DNA of 64,000 bases from Candidatus Bathyarchaeota archaeon (GTDB lineage: Archaea > Thermoproteota > Bathyarchaeia > Bathyarchaeales > Bathycorpusculaceae): positions 120,106-184,105 of the forward strand of contig JACAEI010000031.1 in the NCBI GenBank assembly GCA_013388905.1. Reading direction: 5' to 3'. The translations under genes and the position numbers were made by a program. The notes below the pieces were generated by a model that was not told the DNA's origin, ran no database searches, and saw only the letters and a list, made by a program, of their open reading frames with translations. Positions 33,062 through 42,027 of the stretch are shown here, in pieces (within the stretch, counting starts at the first letter, position 1; every line of letters begins with the position of its first letter).

Positions 33062-34383
33062 TCTGGTTCGCGTATGAACACAGTTTCGCCTTGCTTTTCT
33101 CTATCAACCACCAATCTCCCATTTTTGATGACCTTATCTACTAGGTTCACGCCAAAACGGTATCCCAGAAACTTGTGGTTGGGCACATCTAATACGACAA
33201 CATCTGCTTTTTTACCCGCTTCTAAACTACCAATTTCTTTTGCTTTGTCTACAGCGTGAGCAGCGTTTATAGTAGTTGCAGTTATAGCCTCCGCAGGCGT
33301 CAACCGCATAAAGTGACAGGCGAAAGCAATGACTAGTTGCTGATTCTCAATCCAACAGCTAGGATTAAAGTCTGTGCCCAATGCTATTGGAACGCCAAAA
33401 TCAATCATTTTTCTAGCGTCGGCATAGCGACCTCCCATTAGACTGAAAGAGGCAGCAGGGAGCAGAATAGCAATTACGCCCTTAGTAGCCATGGCTTTAA
33501 TACCTTCGTCAGAAGAAAAAAGCAGATGCTCAGCAGAGGTGGCACCTATTTCTGCCGCAAGTTCTGCACCGCCCAACTGACTTATTTCATCCGCGTGAAT
33601 TTTGGGTTTTAAACCGTAATTTTTGCCAGCAACCAGAATGCGTCTAGTTTGTTCCAGACTGAAGACGCCTTTCTCGCAGAAAACATCACAATACTCAGCA
33701 AGACCTTTCTCAGTCGCCTTAGGAATCATATCTTCAACAACTAGATTAACATAATCTGTCGGGTTGCTTTGAAACTCCAGTGGAATAGCATGGGCACCCA
33801 AGAAAGTGGGAACAACATCTACAGCGTGTAACTGGTCTAAACGCTTCATGACCTCTAGAATCTTTAGTTCATCTCTAGTTGTTAAGCCATAGCCACTTTT
33901 GGCTTCAGCAGTAGTTGTTCCATGCTCCAACATAACATCTAGTCTTTTGAGACTCAAGTCCACAAGTTTTTCGAAACTTGCCTTTCTGGTTTCTTTAACA
34001 GTTTTCAATATGCCGCCGCCAGAGCTGAGAATCACCATGTAATAAGCGCCTTCAACACGCATCTGAAATTCGTCTTCTCGTGAACCAGCAAAAATAAGAT
34101 GCGTATGAGGATCAACAAACCCTGGCAAAACAATTTTGCCGTTGGTGCTTATCACGTTCTCAGCTCTATACGCTTTTGCAATATCAGTAGATTTCCCGAC
34201 TGCAACAATTCTGCCCTCTTTAATGGCTAGGCCACCGTTACGTATTGTTCCAAGTTCCCGCATTTGCTTGCCCACACGCGGTTTCTGATTGTCACCTGCC
34301 AAAGAAACAAGCTCGTCAGCGTTCAAGATGAGTATATCCACTTTTTCTCTTGCTCTTGACTTGCCAGTTTTACTCAAAGACAT
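33058..34383 (-). CDS. hutI: Imidazolonepropionase
   Basis: 441 residues. It opens the imidazolone ring to give N-formimino-glutamate. As a metal-dependent amidohydrolase it carries the HxH motif in FVDPHTHLIFAGSR near 90, the substrate loop AKSGYGLTT near 160, His in LGAHAIP near 193, HADEISQLGG near 262 and ALGTDFNPS near 336 with the catalytic Asp. All ligands appear intact. It overlaps ftcD by 14 bp, so the two are coupled. Confidence 0.94.
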   Translation of the reverse strand: MSLSKTGKSRAREKVDILILNADELVSLAGDNQKPRVGKQMRELGTIRNGGLAIKEGRIVAVGKSTDIAKAYRAENVISTNGKIVLPGFVDPHTHLIFAGSREDEFQMRVEGAYYMVILSSGGGILKTVKETRKASFEKLVDLSLKRLDVMLEHGTTTAEAKSGYGLTTRDELKILEVMKRLDQLHAVDVVPTFLGAHAIPLEFQSNPTDYVNLVVEDMIPKATEKGLAEYCDVFCEKGVFSLEQTRRILVAGKNYGLKPKIHADEISQLGGAELAAEIGATSAEHLLFSSDEGIKAMATKGVIAILLPAASFSLMGGRYADARKMIDFGVPIALGTDFNPSCWIENQQLVIAFACHFMRLTPAEAITATTINAAHAVDKAKEIGSLEAGKKADVVVLDVPNHKFLGYRFGVNLVDKVIKNGRLVVDREKQGETVFIREPD

Positions 34384-35296
34384 CGCCTTTTTCTATTGCG
34401 TTTTGTATAGCTATTTCTAAAACTCTATGCTCGGTTAGATTGTCTATTTTTAGATAATACGCGGCTATGTCGATAAGAGTTTTCAGTGGAGCCATGCCGC
34501 AGAATTCTGAACTTACAATTGGTACATTATAGCGAGCACACTCCACTTTCACCATTTCAAAAACACGGTATAAAGGTGTCTTTTCAAAGTCGCTTATGCT
34601 CATGCCTATCTGCGTTATGTTTTTCTCTGGAATGAGTGCAGCCATAGCCTTAACATTCGAAAATCCCCCTTTCTTAGAATGCAACGCTTTCGCAATTTTT
34701 TTTGCAATTGTTAAATCTGAAGTGCCTAAATTCACGTTAAAGCCGGCCATAACCTTCCGTGCACCAGTTATTGTTGCGCCAGCCATCTTGTGTGGTTTTG
34801 CCGGTCCGAAATCTGGTTTGCGTTCAGGCTTTGCCATCATTTCAGTCAGCTTCTCGTATTCGCCCTCGCGTATCCAATCTAAATCTTTACGCTCGGATCT
34901 GGTTGCTGCTTCGCCGTAGAGATAAACCGGTACACCACACTTTTCTGCTAGGATTTGTCCAAATTTCTTTGCAAGCTTCACGCAGTCTTCCATTTTAACA
35001 TTTTTAATTGGAATGAATGGAACAACGTCAACGGCACCTAACCTTGGATGTTGTCCTTTATGGTTTCGCATATCAATTAGCTCGATGGCTCTGAAAGCAG
35101 AATTTAAAGCGCCTTCCAATACAGATTTTTTGTCGCCAAAAAAGGAAACAACAAGTCGGTTATAATAGTCATCGTAAGTGTAGTCTAAGAGAAATACGTT
35201 CTCGGTTTCCTTAATTTTCTTTAGAATTGAATCAACAACATCTTTGTTTGAGGTGCTAAAATTGGGTACGCATTCAATTATCTCTTTCATCTTCAT
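34370..35296 (-). CDS. ftcD: Glutamate formimidoyltransferase (formiminotransferase domain only)
   Basis: 308 residues: the formiminotransferase domain without the C-terminal cyclodeaminase found in animal FTCD. It moves the formimino group from formiminoglutamate to a tetrahydrofolate-type carrier, yielding glutamate. Family markers are ECVPNFS at the start, RNHKGQHPRLGAVDVVPFIP near 77, VPVYLYGEAA near 117 and FNVNLGTSDLTIAKKIAKAL near 185. The cyclodeaminase must be elsewhere or replaced. It is first in the ftcD-hutI pair, with a TATA-like ATATAAAT (RC) about 35 bp upstream. Confidence 0.93.
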   Translation of the reverse strand: MKMKEIIECVPNFSTSNKDVVDSILKKIKETENVFLLDYTYDDYYNRLVVSFFGDKKSVLEGALNSAFRAIELIDMRNHKGQHPRLGAVDVVPFIPIKNVKMEDCVKLAKKFGQILAEKCGVPVYLYGEAATRSERKDLDWIREGEYEKLTEMMAKPERKPDFGPAKPHKMAGATITGARKVMAGFNVNLGTSDLTIAKKIAKALHSKKGGFSNVKAMAALIPEKNITQIGMSISDFEKTPLYRVFEMVKVECARYNVPIVSSEFCGMAPLKTLIDIAAYYLKIDNLTEHRVLEIAIQNAIEKGDVFE

Positions 35297-35470
35297 CTCC
35301 CTTCTAGCTATAGCGATAGGTTTGTGGATTTATATTTATTTAACCAGAACTTTTTAGAAGCAGAAGATTTTAGATGTTACACAAATGCCGCTGTGTCCAC
35401 AAGCTAAGGCAACACCTTCCGTTTAAATTTATAAAGTTTTAATAGTCTTCTAATATGAAGAGGAAAAATT

Positions 35471-36073
35471 GTGAATAGAGAGCTTGAGTTTGAAGTTCCA
35501 ACATGGAACCAAATATATAATATGCTCTTGAATTTAGCTGACAAAATTAGGTATAACGGCTTTAAACCCGACTTGATCGTCGGCGTTTCTAGAGGTGGTT
35601 GGCCTCCAGCCAGAGTAATATCCGACTTAATGGGTAACGCTAATCTTGCCAACGTGAGAGTGGAATTCTATACTGGGGTTGCAGAAACAAGGGAGGAGCC
35701 GGTTTTAACGCAGCCAGTTTCAGCAGAAGTGGCTGGCAAAAAAGTGCTTATCGTGGACGAGATTGCAGACACTGGCAAAAGTTTGAAGCTTGTGAAAGAG
35801 CACATAATTGAAAAAGGTGCAAGCGACGTCAAAATCGCCACGGTTTACTACAAGCCTTGGAGCATTGTTAAGCCGGACTATTATGAGAAGAAAACAAGCC
35901 GTTGGGTAGTTTTTCCTTGGGAAATAAAAGAAACTGTCAGAAAAATCGTCAAAAAACACAAGAAGGAAAAGAGCTCCATAGAAAAAGAAATTGCAAAACT
36001 CGTTAAGGCTGGAATCTCCGCCGAACTCTCAGAAAAATTCTTGAGAGAGATTTTTGAGGAAGAAATTTGCTAA
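35471..36073 (+). CDS. Xanthine/guanine-type phosphoribosyltransferase
   Basis: 200 residues from GTG. The PRPP-binding motif VLIVDEIADTGKSL (about 92-105) and the LIVGVSRGGWPPARV loop near 36 identify a type I phosphoribosyltransferase close to archaeal Gpt/hypoxanthine-type enzymes, which salvage purine bases. The family-like core ends near residue 160; the remainder is a Lys/Glu-rich helix (KKHKKEKSSIEKEIAKLV). It overlaps cgi121 by 7 bp. A TTTATAAAG TATA-like box lies about 45 bp upstream. Confidence 0.85.
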   Translation: MNRELEFEVPTWNQIYNMLLNLADKIRYNGFKPDLIVGVSRGGWPPARVISDLMGNANLANVRVEFYTGVAETREEPVLTQPVSAEVAGKKVLIVDEIADTGKSLKLVKEHIIEKGASDVKIATVYYKPWSIVKPDYYEKKTSRWVVFPWEIKETVRKIVKKHKKEKSSIEKEIAKLVKAGISAELSEKFLREIFEEEIC

Positions 36074-36633
36074 AACATATCCGAGAATTTGACAGGCATA
36101 TTTTGATAACTGGTTTTAAAAACGTGAAAATTAGGAACCCCACAGAGTTCCTAAAAAAAATACAAAAAGAAAAATTATCAAGCGTGGAGATTCAGTTTTT
36201 CGATGCACAATATGTGGCTTCATGGCAACACCTGTATTTTGCAGCTCTAAACGCATTAACGGCATTCAAAAATAGGGGAAATATTTCTAAGAGCCTAACA
36301 GTTGAAACAATGCTTTATGCTTCAGCGCAGCGACAGATTCGAAAGGCTATGGAACTTCTCGGAATTACACCGAAAACATCGAGAATAGCTGTGCTAATAA
36401 TTGCTGAAAAACCCAAAAATGTAGAATCAACTTTACAGATAATTTCAATGTTTACTAATAAGCAACATGATGACGCAGTTCTTGAATTGACAGAAGAAAA
36501 AAAGGTAATAATCCAAAAAGCTTTTGGAATTTCAGACGTCGAACTCAAAACGGTCATGAAAAAAGGCAGCTTAGAAAGCACTCTGACTAATCTCGTTATC
36601 GAACGAATGGCATTGCTGACAACTCAACGTTAG
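36067..36633 (+). CDS. cgi121: KEOPS subunit Cgi121
   Basis: 188 residues from TTG, overlapping the upstream gene. Cgi121 (TPRKB in animals) binds Bud32 and presents the tRNA 3' CCA end to KEOPS. The core motif FDAQYVASWQHLYFAALNALTAF (about 39-61), then ISKSLTVETMLYASAQRQIRKAMELLG (about 68-96), is the family signature. The C-terminal 55 or so residues extend beyond the usual core with a helical tail. Together with pcc1, bud32, kae1 and sua5 this window holds a whole t6A pathway. Confidence 0.88.
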   Translation: MLKHIREFDRHILITGFKNVKIRNPTEFLKKIQKEKLSSVEIQFFDAQYVASWQHLYFAALNALTAFKNRGNISKSLTVETMLYASAQRQIRKAMELLGITPKTSRIAVLIIAEKPKNVESTLQIISMFTNKQHDDAVLELTEEKKVIIQKAFGISDVELKTVMKKGSLESTLTNLVIERMALLTTQR

Positions 36634-36642
36634 TCATTTTTT

Positions 36643-37254
36643 CTATTCTTTGATTGAGCAATGTTTTTCAATGTACGCATCAAGTTTGCTCCCTAATACT
36701 TTCTTCAGCAACTCTACACGTATCTTCAAGTATTCCTCTCTAAGAATATCAAAATAAACACGGTTCCACTTGCGTCCGTTCACAAAGGCACTTTGCCTCA
36801 TTATTCCAGTCTTTCTGAACCCGCACGCTTCTAGAACTTTGTGGGCACGCGTGTTATATTCTACGCTTGACGCTTCACAACGATCCATATTCAATTGGTT
36901 AAAGACTATTTCCAACAAGGCTACTGTGATTTGTCGTCCGTAGCCTTTTCCCCACAATTCTTTCTTGCCAATATAGGTGCCGACGTCGGCGCTTCGCACG
37001 TTTGCCCAATCTTTATGCTCTAAACGAGCAATTCCGATTGCTTCCTTTGAATCAACAAGTTCAATTATGAAGCGCTGTTCTCTCTCGTCTTTTACCCACT
37101 CTTCGTATCGTTTTTCCAATTGTGGCATGTTTACAAAGTTTATTGGCATATTTCTCGAATACATTATCACTTCAAAATCATTTTCCCATTCATGCAGTAC
37201 CTTCAAGTCTTCTCTTTCAATTGGTCTGAGCCTTATGTCTCCAAACTCGAACAT
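36643..37254 (-). CDS. GNAT acetyltransferase (RimJ/RimL type)
   Basis: 203 residues. The start IRLRPIEREDLKVLHEWEND and the acetyl-CoA loop GKKELWGKGYGRQITVALLE (about 100-119) define the RimJ/RimL-like GNAT class, and NTRAHKVLEACGFRKTG near 147 is its usual closing motif. These enzymes acetylate protein N-termini, polyamines or small amines. A TATA-like CATATAAATTG (RC of about 37337-37347) precedes it. Substrate unknown. Confidence 0.85.
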   Translation of the reverse strand: MFEFGDIRLRPIEREDLKVLHEWENDFEVIMYSRNMPINFVNMPQLEKRYEEWVKDEREQRFIIELVDSKEAIGIARLEHKDWANVRSADVGTYIGKKELWGKGYGRQITVALLEIVFNQLNMDRCEASSVEYNTRAHKVLEACGFRKTGIMRQSAFVNGRKWNRVYFDILREEYLKIRVELLKKVLGSKLDAYIEKHCSIKE

Positions 37255-37394
37255 ACAGATTCCCCCATGTAAAACATCAATGCATTATACAACGTAACTA
37301 TTAACCTTAACCAACATTGAATGGTGAAACGAAAAATTCAATTTATATGTGAATGTGGAGTCTGTGCTCCAGGAGAGCTTGATTAAACCATGCT

Positions 37395-37652
37395 TCATTT
37401 CAGCTTTCTCGTGGCTTGCAAAGCCTTTTCCGCGGTTAACGTGCAAAAAAGCACATCATCAATTGTAGCGATAAAGGTTGCCAAACCATTTTTGCATCTT
37501 ATTGTTGTTAAAACTTTCCCGTCTTTTTGCATTGTTTTAACAGTTAAGCCTTTTGGTGTTTTGAAATTGTCTGGAGAAACTGCGTTGGCTATAGCTTCCG
37601 CAATCTTGGCATTTTCATAATTAAGGATTATTGCCGCTTCCAATATTTTCAC
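37395..37652 (-). CDS. pcc1: KEOPS subunit Pcc1
   Basis: 85 residues. Pcc1 is the dimerising subunit that binds Kae1 in the t6A-forming KEOPS complex. The sequence shows the alpha/beta pattern and the family phrases AIANAVSPDNFKTPKGLTV (about 20-38) and RCKNGLATFIATIDDVL (about 52-68). It starts inside the 3' end of the DHH nuclease gene (32-bp overlap), so translation is coupled. It is the last gene of a kae1-bud32-rdgB-rps15-recJ-pcc1 run. Confidence 0.88.
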   Translation of the reverse strand: MKILEAAIILNYENAKIAEAIANAVSPDNFKTPKGLTVKTMQKDGKVLTTIRCKNGLATFIATIDDVLFCTLTAEKALQATRKLK

Positions 37653-39093
37653 CTTTCAACTGCCTTCCAACCAACTCATTAACAAACTCGATAAAGCTGC
37701 CAATTTTCTCTATTGGAACCTGTGCTCCAGCGGCTATGTTGTGTCCTCCACCCTTTCCTCCACAGTTTTCAGCTGCAACTTGCATGATTTTGCTTAAGTC
37801 GATTCCCTTGTTTATCATTGTGTCAATAGTTCTTGCAGAAATTTTGGCTAATCCTTCCCCTTCGACGTTGGCATACGCAATTAAGGGTTTTTCTGGGTTG
37901 GGAAGGCTTGCTGAAAGTATAGACGAAATTGCGCCTACGATTTTGTCATTGATGAAGTTCTCACCATAAACAACATATATGTTCTCGAACTCCTTCATTC
38001 GTTCGGGTTTTTCCATTATCCAGCCAAGATACTTATTGATTGTTCGCCTATACTCTTCCAAAACTTTGTTTGCCTCTTCAAGAGCTGAACTCCTATCTCC
38101 CATGCAAATCGCAACGCCCAAACTCGCCCTGTCCATTCGTCCAGTCGCGTTCAATAAAACTGCAAATTCTCTAGCGTCTCTAAGTGGAGTCCACGGTTCC
38201 TCATGACTTAGAACGTAAACATGGCCAATTAGATTGGTTACCTCGTAATGTAAGCCCTTTGACAGTAAATAGTCTGCAAGGGCCGAACATAACCGTTTCT
38301 TTTCTTCTTCTGAAAGGTCTCTTAGCGCGCGCCATTTGTCGCCATGTCTTGGCTTAATGTCTAAGCTTGCTAAAAAAGCCAAGCTTTTATCTTCTTCGCC
38401 ACTTATGCCAGGAATAAATGGGCTAGTTGTCGAAGCCAAGGTCTTGTGGATTGGTCTTGTTTCTCTGCCAAAAAATATCAAGTCTTTTTCAACGGTTAGA
38501 AGCTTAGCGTTTGTCGCGTCTTCAACAATTCTTTCATTCAATCCACCTAACATTCGCTGATCATACTTATCTTGCAAATCGCCGAGAGCGCCGACAACAG
38601 CAACAGGCGCCAAATCCACATTTATTTTGTCAACAGCTTTCGCCACAAAATACGCAATGCCAGCACCACTAACGTCTTTTGCACCGTCTATTCCATACAA
38701 ATGCGGATTCACGTGCACAACATGCTCAGATTCTCCGCCGACAATCTGATGATGGTCCAAAACTATTATCTTGAAACTCGTCAGCTTATCATTAAGCAGT
38801 TGCATATAGCCGCTTCCAAAATCATTAAAAATTATCAACTGCGGCTTATCTGAGAGAATTTCTCCTACAATCTTTTCATCAACCCATTGTGTTATCCTAA
38901 TACGTAAACGTGCATCAAGCCTAAACAAGGTCTTTCCAATAATTCCTGCAGCTGCAACACCATCAGCATCTAAATGTGAAAAGACGTGTATGAAACCGTC
39001 TCTTTTCGCTATTTCTAGAATTGCTTCGGCTGCCTTTTTAGTTGCTTCCAAAAAGCTTGCTGTATCAGTTTTCTCTGAAGCCATAGCAATCAC
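37621..39093 (-). CDS. DHH-family single-strand nuclease (archaeal RecJ-like)
   Basis: 490 residues. Phosphoesterase motif I is FSHLDADGVAAAGI near 39, motif II is FNDFGSG near 90, and motif III is the DHH of VLDHHQ near 112. The DHHA1 domain is marked by GGKGGGHNIAAGAQVP near 450. These are the manganese-binding elements of RecJ-like exonucleases; archaeal members include the GINS-associated nuclease. All key Asp and His residues are present. It may act in replication or repair. Confidence 0.88.
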   Translation of the reverse strand: MIAMASEKTDTASFLEATKKAAEAILEIAKRDGFIHVFSHLDADGVAAAGIIGKTLFRLDARLRIRITQWVDEKIVGEILSDKPQLIIFNDFGSGYMQLLNDKLTSFKIIVLDHHQIVGGESEHVVHVNPHLYGIDGAKDVSGAGIAYFVAKAVDKINVDLAPVAVVGALGDLQDKYDQRMLGGLNERIVEDATNAKLLTVEKDLIFFGRETRPIHKTLASTTSPFIPGISGEEDKSLAFLASLDIKPRHGDKWRALRDLSEEEKKRLCSALADYLLSKGLHYEVTNLIGHVYVLSHEEPWTPLRDAREFAVLLNATGRMDRASLGVAICMGDRSSALEEANKVLEEYRRTINKYLGWIMEKPERMKEFENIYVVYGENFINDKIVGAISSILSASLPNPEKPLIAYANVEGEGLAKISARTIDTMINKGIDLSKIMQVAAENCGGKGGGHNIAAGAQVPIEKIGSFIEFVNELVGRQLKGENIGSGNNP

Positions 39094-39137
39094 ACTAGGC
39101 TAAGAAATTAAGTTATTTAAGGATTTAAAATGGGATG

Positions 39138-39578
39138 TTATGCTATAGATGCTATTTTTGGCTCATATTTCCAGTTCGGTGGTAAAAGCCCTCTTCGCTT
39201 ATAATATCTCGAAAGTTTATGGATTTCTGCCTCTATTATTTGAAGTGCCCTCTTATTGTGCAAATCTTTCTTATTTTTCTCATAATGCACCGTAAGACTT
39301 TCTGCTTTCTTCAACAAAGCACCCAAATCTTCTGGTATTGCCAGAGCCAAATCAGCGCCTTTAAGGATTTTGGTTATAGACTTTCCTGTTATCGGTTTTG
39401 CCAAAGGTATTGCATAGTTGTCTCTTAGGATTGTTCCTATGCGGCTTGGCGAGTTTCCCTCCTTTGCTAGCTTGATGACGAGGGCTTCCACTTCTTCAGG
39501 CTGATATTTGCACCAGCTTGGTAGTCTTTTGCTAACTGGTCTTGTTTGATGGGATTTTCCTTTTTCCTGTTTTGGCAT
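39138..39578 (-). CDS. rps15: 30S ribosomal protein uS15
   Basis: 146 residues, the archaeal/eukaryotic S13/S15 form with its N-terminal extension (QTRPVSKRLPSWCKYQPEEV). The core binding helix appears as HNKRALQIIEAEIHKLSRYYKRRGLLPPNW (about 105-134). It binds 16S rRNA in the platform of the small subunit. It is embedded in the kae1-bud32-rdgB-rps15-recJ-pcc1 operon, a linkage common in archaea. Confidence 0.95.
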   Translation of the reverse strand: MPKQEKGKSHQTRPVSKRLPSWCKYQPEEVEALVIKLAKEGNSPSRIGTILRDNYAIPLAKPITGKSITKILKGADLALAIPEDLGALLKKAESLTVHYEKNKKDLHNKRALQIIEAEIHKLSRYYKRRGLLPPNWKYEPKIASIA

Positions 39579-39644
39579 TTTTCCGTTCCCTTAAACTCTG
39601 TATGAGCGAGGGAAGACAGATATTTAAAACTATTGATTTCTACA

Positions 39645-40238
39645 TCAGAGCCTTTTGTACCATTCAACGAAATTTCGCAGAGCTTTTGCACGGTGCGAAT
39701 ACCTATTTTTTTCCATTATTTCCATTTCTGCAAAGGTTTTGCTACTGTTTGTGGGCTTAAAAATTGGGTCAAAACCAAACCCGGAATTATTGTCTTCAGT
39801 TCTTTCTTTTTTTGTTATTTCTCCTGTGGCTTCGCCTTTAAAACAAATGGGCATTTTTAATTCTGATGAATGGTAGGCTATGACTGATTGAAATTTCGCT
39901 TTCCTATTTTTAATGTTTTCCATCAGTTTTAATAAGCCACTGTTACCTATTGTTTTGTAGACATAAGCAGCGTAAGGTCCTGGAAACCCATTTAATCCAG
40001 CAATAAAAAGTCCAGCATCTTCCACTATAATAGGCAAATGACAATGCTTGAAAGCCTCCTTGGCGCTTGTTTTCGCGATTTCCTCTAGACTTTCGCTTTG
40101 AATCTCCAATGTCTTAACCCGAAGCATGCCAACAGTTATTCCATATTCGGCAAGAACCATGCGCGCTTCGTTGAATTTGTTTACATTGTTCGTTGCAAAA
40201 AATACGACCTTGCTTTTTAAATTAAACCCCATATGCAT
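39645..40238 (-). CDS. rdgB: XTP/dITP pyrophosphatase
   Basis: 197 residues. It hydrolyses non-canonical purine triphosphates (dITP, XTP) and protects DNA and RNA. Motifs are FFATNNVNKFNEAR at 12-25, VEDAGLFIAGLNGFPGPYAA near 70, and GFGFDPIFKP near 152. The length matches the HAM1/RdgB family. An alternative ATG three residues downstream (GFNLKSK follows) is equally plausible. It lies between bud32 and rps15 in the same operon. Confidence 0.93.
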   Translation of the reverse strand: MHMGFNLKSKVVFFATNNVNKFNEARMVLAEYGITVGMLRVKTLEIQSESLEEIAKTSAKEAFKHCHLPIIVEDAGLFIAGLNGFPGPYAAYVYKTIGNSGLLKLMENIKNRKAKFQSVIAYHSSELKMPICFKGEATGEITKKERTEDNNSGFGFDPIFKPTNSSKTFAEMEIMEKNRYSHRAKALRNFVEWYKRL

Positions 40239-40258
40239 CGCTTTCTAAATCAATTTTT

Positions 40259-40924
40259 TTATTTCCGTTCACCTTTCCTTTCAGCAACGTATCTGCCTCG
40301 TCTTTCTATCTCTTTTATCTTGTTTAGAATGTTTTTCACGTTTTCAACATCTACCACTTTAGAGTATCCATCAATTACAGCCTCAAAACATTCTTCTGTG
40401 AAACGGAAATGTGTGCTCTGCAAAGCTCGCTTCATAAGGTGCAAATCAACTCCTCTGTACTCTAACTCTCTTGTTTTCTCTCCAAGACCAAAGTCTATAA
40501 AGAAAATCTTGCCTTCAGAATCCAGAATCATATTTGAAGTGGTTAGGTCGCCATGAATTATCCCGTTTTCATGTAGTTTGCCTATTAACTCGCCGATTTT
40601 GACGCATAGACTTCGTCTTTTGTTTTCTGTAACTTCGCTTAACAACTGTTTTACTTGTTTTCCCTCTACAAACTCCATTATTATCGTTGTATTTGCCAAA
40701 TCCACAAGAAAAATTGTGGGCGTCGGCACTCCAGCTTTTTTGGCTTCATGCATTAATTGGGGCTCATGTATCGTTCTATAAGTTCGAATTTGTTCGTCCA
40801 TTTTTGATGGGCGGTATTTCTTGGGTAAGCGTCTCTTCATTATTACTTTTCTGTTGTGCCAATCTGCAAGGTAAAGGTTAGCTTCTGCGCCTTTCTTAAT
40901 CAAAAGCTGATTTAGCGTATCCAT
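40259..40924 (-). CDS. bud32: KEOPS kinase Bud32
   Basis: 221 residues, a minimal RIO/piD261-type kinase that supports Kae1. The ATP-binding Lys is in VIMKRRLPKKYR (Lys30), Glu in MEFVEGKQV near 90, the catalytic loop is HGDLTTSNMI near 121, and the metal site is FIDFGLGEKTRELEYRGVDL near 138. It starts 13 bp inside the 3' end of kae1 in a different frame, so the two are separate but tightly coupled, unlike the fused Kae1-Bud32 of many Euryarchaeota. Confidence 0.93.
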   Translation of the reverse strand: MDTLNQLLIKKGAEANLYLADWHNRKVIMKRRLPKKYRPSKMDEQIRTYRTIHEPQLMHEAKKAGVPTPTIFLVDLANTTIIMEFVEGKQVKQLLSEVTENKRRSLCVKIGELIGKLHENGIIHGDLTTSNMILDSEGKIFFIDFGLGEKTRELEYRGVDLHLMKRALQSTHFRFTEECFEAVIDGYSKVVDVENVKNILNKIKEIERRGRYVAERKGERK

Positions 40925-41934
40925 GGAATTTCAACCTCTTCGAGACGCCAGCGCAACTTAACAAAGCTTTTGTCAATTGGAGTAACCATGCCTTGTTCAT
41001 ACGCGAGTATGCCTGTCCACGCAATCATTGCCCCATTGTCGATGGCGAACTGGCTTGGCACTGTGCAGAATCTTGCGCCATGTTCTTCTGCAATACCCTT
41101 AATCATTGATTGCAATCGTTTGTTGGCAGCGACGCCACCGGTTAGCAAAACTTCTTTTTTCTCTGTATGCGCCAACGCTCTTTCAGTAACTTCTGTAACC
41201 ATTGAAAACGCTGTTTCTTGAAGGCTGAAGCACAAGTCTTCGAGTTTAAATTTTCCTTTTTTAAGCAGGTTGACCGTAGCCGTTAATAAACCGCTAAAAG
41301 ATGTGTCCATTCCCTTAACAGTGTAAGGCAAAGCAATAAGCATCTTACCTTTCAAAGCAAGCTTTTCCACCATAGCTCCAAATGGCATGTCCGCTTTCTG
41401 ACGCAGCCCTGCTTCACGTGCGAAGACATCTAAACAATTGCCAAGCGCGATATCTAATGTCTCGCCAAAAACTCTGTAGCGTCCAGAATCAAAAGCCGCA
41501 ACGATCGTGTTTCCACCAGAAACATAAAGCGTAATAGGATCTTTAGCGCCGGTTTGGAGTTTTCCAACCTCAATATGGGCTACACAATGGTTTACGCCCA
41601 CAAGCGGAATCTTGAGGTATGAAGCAAGTGCACGGGCTATGGTTGCGCCTGTGCGAAGGCATGGACCCAGACCTGGTCCCTGAGCGAACGAAATGGCAGC
41701 TAGTTCATTTGGTTTTATTCCTGCCTTAATGAAGCTTTCTTCAAGGACTTTGCTTGCTACTTCGGCATGATGCCTCGCTGCTTCTCTTGGGTGGATGCCG
41801 CCTTCTTCTGGTGTGTAAGCATTTATTATGTTGGCTAATATTTCGCCTTTGAACGTTGATATTCCAACGCTGAAGTCGTCTGCTGTGGACTCTATTCCAA
41901 GACAGTAGCGGTCGCTTGCTTTTTTTTCCATCAT
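40912..41934 (-). CDS. kae1: tRNA N6-threonylcarbamoyltransferase Kae1
   Basis: 340 residues. The catalytic KEOPS subunit puts threonylcarbamoyl on A37 of ANN-decoding tRNAs. Metal ligands are His116 and His120 in NHCVAHIEVG and an Asp in FAIDNGAMIAW near 299. GPGLGPCLRTGATIARAL near 86 and YVSGGNTIV near 140 are nucleotide-binding loops of the ASKHA fold. It is first in the operon. A TATA-like TTTAAATAAAA (RC of about 41981-41991) supplies its promoter in the region shared with rpc34. Confidence 0.95.
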   Translation of the reverse strand: MMEKKASDRYCLGIESTADDFSVGISTFKGEILANIINAYTPEEGGIHPREAARHHAEVASKVLEESFIKAGIKPNELAAISFAQGPGLGPCLRTGATIARALASYLKIPLVGVNHCVAHIEVGKLQTGAKDPITLYVSGGNTIVAAFDSGRYRVFGETLDIALGNCLDVFAREAGLRQKADMPFGAMVEKLALKGKMLIALPYTVKGMDTSFSGLLTATVNLLKKGKFKLEDLCFSLQETAFSMVTEVTERALAHTEKKEVLLTGGVAANKRLQSMIKGIAEEHGARFCTVPSQFAIDNGAMIAWTGILAYEQGMVTPIDKSFVKLRWRLEEVEIPWIR

Positions 41935-41998
41935 ATTTATTGGCCTACACTGTTGAATTCGTCAAGAGTTAAACATACACCTTTTTATTTAAAACTGT

Positions 41999-42008
41999 GC
42001 ATATATAA
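41999..42008 (+). promoter_or_regulatory. TATA box of the RPC34-like gene
   Basis: GCATATATAA is centred about 24 bp before ATG 42028, placing transcription start at or next to that codon. This supports a leaderless mRNA and rules against the in-frame ATG at 41953, which lies upstream of the TATA box. Confidence 0.6.
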
Positions 42009-42027
42009 TGTGGGAAATTTCGGATCG

